Origin: Clostridiaceae bacterium
GTDB lineage: Bacteria > Bacillota > Clostridia > Lachnospirales > Lachnospiraceae
Assembly: GCA_009911305.1 (NCBI GenBank)
Contig: QXXC01000041.1
Location: forward strand, 1-39,501
Reading direction: 5' to 3'
Length of the DNA: 39,501 bases
The stretch's first letter is position 1. Each line of letters begins with the position of its first letter. Shown here piece after piece: positions 37,037 to 39,501 of the stretch. Position numbers and translations under genes: made by a program. The notes under the pieces were generated by a model that ran no database searches, had not been told where the DNA came from, and saw only the letters and a list, made by a program, of their open reading frames with translations.

Positions 37037-38998
37037 ATGAGCGATAAGAATAAGCTTAACGGGGCAGGGCCTGACACAGGCGCGGCGCCGGATACATCCA
37101 CCGGGACAGCGGCTGATGTGGATGAGATCATGAAGAAATATGACAGGGAATCGAATACGCGCGTATTTGAAGGCGTCCCGAGGGTGGTTATCAAATACCT
37201 CCTGGCGGCGTTCTCCCTGCTGATGGTTTATATGAACCTGTTTGCGAACTGGGATGAGCGCGTGAGGCGCGCGTCCTTTGTGGGAATGGTAATTATTTTT
37301 GCATTCCTCCTGTACCCGGCTAAAAAGGGGAGCGGGGGTGTGAGAACGAATTACGTACCGTGGTATGATGTGCTTCTGATGGCGGTCGGAAGCGGCAGCT
37401 TTTTCTACTATGTGGTGAATTTCAGCGCGATTATCAAGCATGCGACGCGTATTAACCAGGTGGAGATCATTCTGGGCGTACTCGGCGTCCTGGTGCTGGT
37501 GGAGGCGTGCCGCAGGGTTGTGGGCCTTCCCATCCTGTGCGTGGCCACATGTTTTGTGATCTATGCATTTTCGACAGGGGCGAGCCTGAAGTCGATTGTG
37601 TATAACTTATTCTACACCACGGGCGGCGTGATAGGCACGCCGATTGGCGTGTGTTCGACGTATATTGTGCTGTTTATTTTGTTCGGCGCATTTCTGGAGG
37701 TGACAGGGATCTCGGAGTTTTTCATCCAGGTTGCGAACTCCATTGCGGGCGCATCCTCGGGCGGCCCGGCCAAGGTGGCGGTTATCTCCAGCGCCCTGTG
37801 CGGCATGGTGTCCGGGAGCTCGGTGGCGAATACGGTGACAACAGGCTCCGTGACGATCCCGCTGATGAAAAAGACCGGATACCGCGGCGAGTTTGCGGGC
37901 GCAGTGGAGGCGGCGGCCTCGACAGGAGGGCAGATCATGCCGCCTATCATGGGCGCAGCGGCGTTTCTGATGGCAGAGATGGTCGGCGTGCAGTACGGCA
38001 TGATTGCCGTAAAGGCGATTCTCCCGGCATTTTTATATTTCCTTGGAATCTTTATTATGGTTCATCTGGAGGCAAAACGGCTGGGGTTAAAGGGTCTTAA
38101 TAAGGAAGAACTGCCGAAGTTCGGACATCTGATCCTCACAAAGGGCTTTCTCCTGCTGCCGCTGATTATCCTGGTGGTGATGGTCATGAAAGGCTTTACC
38201 ATGTCGCGGTCCGCGGTGATTGCCACGTTTGTGGCGATTGCGGTGAGCATGATCCGCAAGGAGACGAGGATGAATCTCGACGGATTTGTGACAGCCCTGG
38301 AGAACGGCGCGAAGAATACGCTGTCCGTGGCGATTGCCTGCGGAATTGCGGGTATTATCGCCGGCGTGGTGACTATGACAGGACTGGGGCAGATCCTCAT
38401 CTCCGCGATCGTGTCCGTAGCGGGCAATGTCACGCTGATCGCGCTTCTTCTGACAATGGTGACATGCGTGGTGCTGGGCATGGGTGTGCCGACCACGGCG
38501 AATTATATCATCATGGCAACGACCTGCGCGCCGATCCTGGTGACGGGCATGCATATCGAGCCGATCGCAGCGCATATGTTTGTGTTCTATTTCGGAATCG
38601 TGGCTGATATCACGCCTCCGGTGGCCCTGGCCGCGTATGCGGGCTCGGCGATTGCGAAGTCGAATCCGATGCGGACAGCGCTGAATGCCTCGAAGCTGGC
38701 AATCGCGGCGTTCATCGTGCCCTATATCTTTGCGCTGAATCCGGCGATGCTGTTTATCGATACAACAGCAGTCGGGGTGGTGCTGATCGTAGTAACCTCG
38801 ATTGTGGGCCTGTTTGGCGTGTCAGCGGGACTTGAAGGCTTTATGATGGCGAATATGCCGATGTGGCAGAGGATTCTTTCAATCGTCGGCGGACTGATGC
38901 TGATTTATCCGGGGAATCTGACGGATATCCTGGGCGTGGCGATCGTCGGGGTGGTGCTGGCGATGCAGGTTTCGGCGAGGAGGAAGGCGGCTGCGTAG
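37037..38998 (+). CDS. Fused TRAP transporter permease (DctQ-DctM, 4TM/12TM)
   Basis: About 653 residues. A cytoplasmic N-terminus (about 1-45) leads to a DctQ-like four-helix part (about 50-150) and a DctM-like 12-helix part from about 165. Family marks are GMVSGSSVANTVTTGSVTIP, AAASTGGQIMPPIMGAAAFL, ILGMGVPTTANYI-type VVLGMGVPTTANYI, and VADITPPVALAAYAGSAIAK. It drives Na+-coupled uptake of the solute held by the TAXI receptor. I prefer ATG 37037. A TTG at 36971 overlapping the DUF1850 stop would add 22 residues and is the alternative, because the GGGGG site lies rather far (13-14 nt) from 37037. Confidence 0.9.
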   Translation: MSDKNKLNGAGPDTGAAPDTSTGTAADVDEIMKKYDRESNTRVFEGVPRVVIKYLLAAFSLLMVYMNLFANWDERVRRASFVGMVIIFAFLLYPAKKGSGGVRTNYVPWYDVLLMAVGSGSFFYYVVNFSAIIKHATRINQVEIILGVLGVLVLVEACRRVVGLPILCVATCFVIYAFSTGASLKSIVYNLFYTTGGVIGTPIGVCSTYIVLFILFGAFLEVTGISEFFIQVANSIAGASSGGPAKVAVISSALCGMVSGSSVANTVTTGSVTIPLMKKTGYRGEFAGAVEAAASTGGQIMPPIMGAAAFLMAEMVGVQYGMIAVKAILPAFLYFLGIFIMVHLEAKRLGLKGLNKEELPKFGHLILTKGFLLLPLIILVVMVMKGFTMSRSAVIATFVAIAVSMIRKETRMNLDGFVTALENGAKNTLSVAIACGIAGIIAGVVTMTGLGQILISAIVSVAGNVTLIALLLTMVTCVVLGMGVPTTANYIIMATTCAPILVTGMHIEPIAAHMFVFYFGIVADITPPVALAAYAGSAIAKSNPMRTALNASKLAIAAFIVPYIFALNPAMLFIDTTAVGVVLIVVTSIVGLFGVSAGLEGFMMANMPMWQRILSIVGGLMLIYPGNLTDILGVAIVGVVLAMQVSARRKAAA

Positions 38999-39125
38999 AA
39001 GGCGGTTTCGGTTACTGGCTGAAGGTTGATACTATTTATTTAAGAAAAAGTGGTTTTCTACGTGCTTCTTATGGATAATAGAGGCCGGCTTTCAGCATAT
39101 TCTGGTATAGCCGGGTTTAAAAGAT

Positions 39126-39180
39126 ATGTGCCGGAGGATTAAGTTAATGTCGTGTCATTCGCTTAATCCTCTGGCGCATT
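39126..39180 (+). terminator. Terminator of the TRAP operon
   Basis: Arms 39126-39143 and 39162-39179 pair over 17-18 bp (GCCGGAGGATTAAG with CTTAATCCTCTGGC, G-U allowed), followed by TTTTACATTT. It lies 128 nt after the permease stop; 38999-39125 has no supported gene. Confidence 0.72.
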
Positions 39181-39215
39181 TTACATTTCCAGTAATTCTC
39201 TCTAATTCAACACTT

Positions 39216-39285
39216 AAAAACTATACCGATTATTATCTGATTTCTGGTTGTCACTGGAATTTCAAAAAATGCCGGTATAGTTTTT
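39216..39285. repeat. 13-bp perfect inverted repeat
   Basis: AAAAACTATACCG (39216-39228) and its exact complement (39273-39285) enclose 44 bp. A second small hairpin TGTCTAT/ATAGACA follows at about 39287-39307. It may be a terminator for a gene beyond the window or part of a transposon end. Confidence 0.6.
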
Positions 39286-39378
39286 TGTCTATATTTTTCA
39301 TAGACAATCAGATAACAAACCAAAATCCAGCCCTTCATTCGATATTTTAGACTATTAAATCACCGTTGATTATTTCGC

Positions 39379-39470
39379 GGATTCGGTTCCACCAGTACGC
39401 ATTTGAGATCCACCTGTTAGTGCTTTAGAGCCACTTTTGCATCAATTCACAGAAGGGATCCGCCTGCATT
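39379..39470. mobile_element. Degenerate ~21-bp direct repeats resembling a transposon (IS21-like) end
   Basis: The motif TCCACC/GCCACT/TCCGCC followed after 2-8 bases by TGCAT-, CGCAT- or TGC-like bases occurs at 39388, 39409, 39430 and 39459, with spacings 21, 21 and 29. Several phased copies of a transposase-binding sequence are typical of IS21-family ends. No transposase is in view, so the call is tentative. Confidence 0.33.
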
Positions 39471-39501
39471 ATCTTTTTCTGTAAAATAGCAGTTGGGGAT
39501 T

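Larger units (their letters stand above)
39181..39501. other. AT-rich gene-free end of the window
   Basis: No gene is supported. One short frame (39126-39350) begins inside the terminator and lacks a ribosome-binding site. The stretch contains a 13-bp inverted repeat and degenerate direct repeats, listed separately. Confidence 0.55.

Noticed and set aside
1..39501. tRNA, rRNA and CRISPR loci
   Set aside because: I saw no cloverleaf with a 3' CCA/T-loop GTTCRA pattern, no rRNA-like blocks and no regularly spaced repeats with spacers; a tRNAscan run would settle the tRNA point.

Overview
The window looks like a chromosomal segment of an endospore-forming, anaerobic, glutamate-using Clostridia member, most likely Lachnospiraceae near Clostridium symbiosum, Enterocloster or Hungatella. 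Three things point there: a complete spoIIIAA-AH sporulation operon, a 450-residue glutamate dehydrogenase that closely resembles the C. symbiosum catabolic enzyme as I remember it, and oxygen-defence genes typical of anaerobes (PerR, rubredoxin-type rubrerythrin). The organism call is inference; no 16S gene is present.

Layout, left to right. 1-957: the end of an integrative element, with the first 22 codons of a RepA-type replication initiator on the minus strand behind two tandem terminators, and the C-terminal stub of a tyrosine integrase. The element abuts a truncated dcuC-type dicarboxylate transporter (957-1163) that has also lost its start codon. 1396-3709: an uncharacterised transcription factor converging on an sdpR-sdpI pair, whose promoter carries a 26-bp perfect palindrome. 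3798-9489: a sigma-E-type promoter and the eight-gene spoIIIA operon, ending in a hairpin. 9654-10676: a secreted Cys/Gly-rich, Pro-repeat CAP protein. 10830-12969 (minus): TauE/SafE permease, rubrerythrin and PerR, the last two with PerR-box-like sites. 13190-19864 (minus): an RbsBACC-type sugar ABC transporter operon with a GH2 glycosidase and a likely attenuator after the binding-protein gene; a divergent ArsR-type regulator lies at 20189-21163.

21270-38998 is the most interesting part. A 1611-residue protein joins an HD phosphohydrolase domain, a helical-repeat region, a CoaD/NadD-like nucleotidyltransferase, a GNAT-like region and a phosphoribosyltransferase-like domain. It is followed by a divergent lactate/malate-dehydrogenase-like protein, a two-domain flavodoxin-like protein, and a GlnK/GlnL-type (YcbA/YcbB) two-component pair. 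Next come gltS (Na+/glutamate symporter), gdh, a D-2-hydroxyacid dehydrogenase and a TRAP-TAXI transporter (receptor, DUF1850 protein, fused permease). The gltS promoter carries TTTTGT-N4-TTTTGA at about -39 to -24, one mismatch from the direct repeat reported for B. subtilis GlnL. My reading is a glutamate-sensing, uptake and catabolism cluster to which an undescribed nucleotide/NAD-type enzyme module has been joined.

The right end (39180-39501) has no supported gene but holds an inverted repeat and a series of degenerate short repeats resembling a transposon end.
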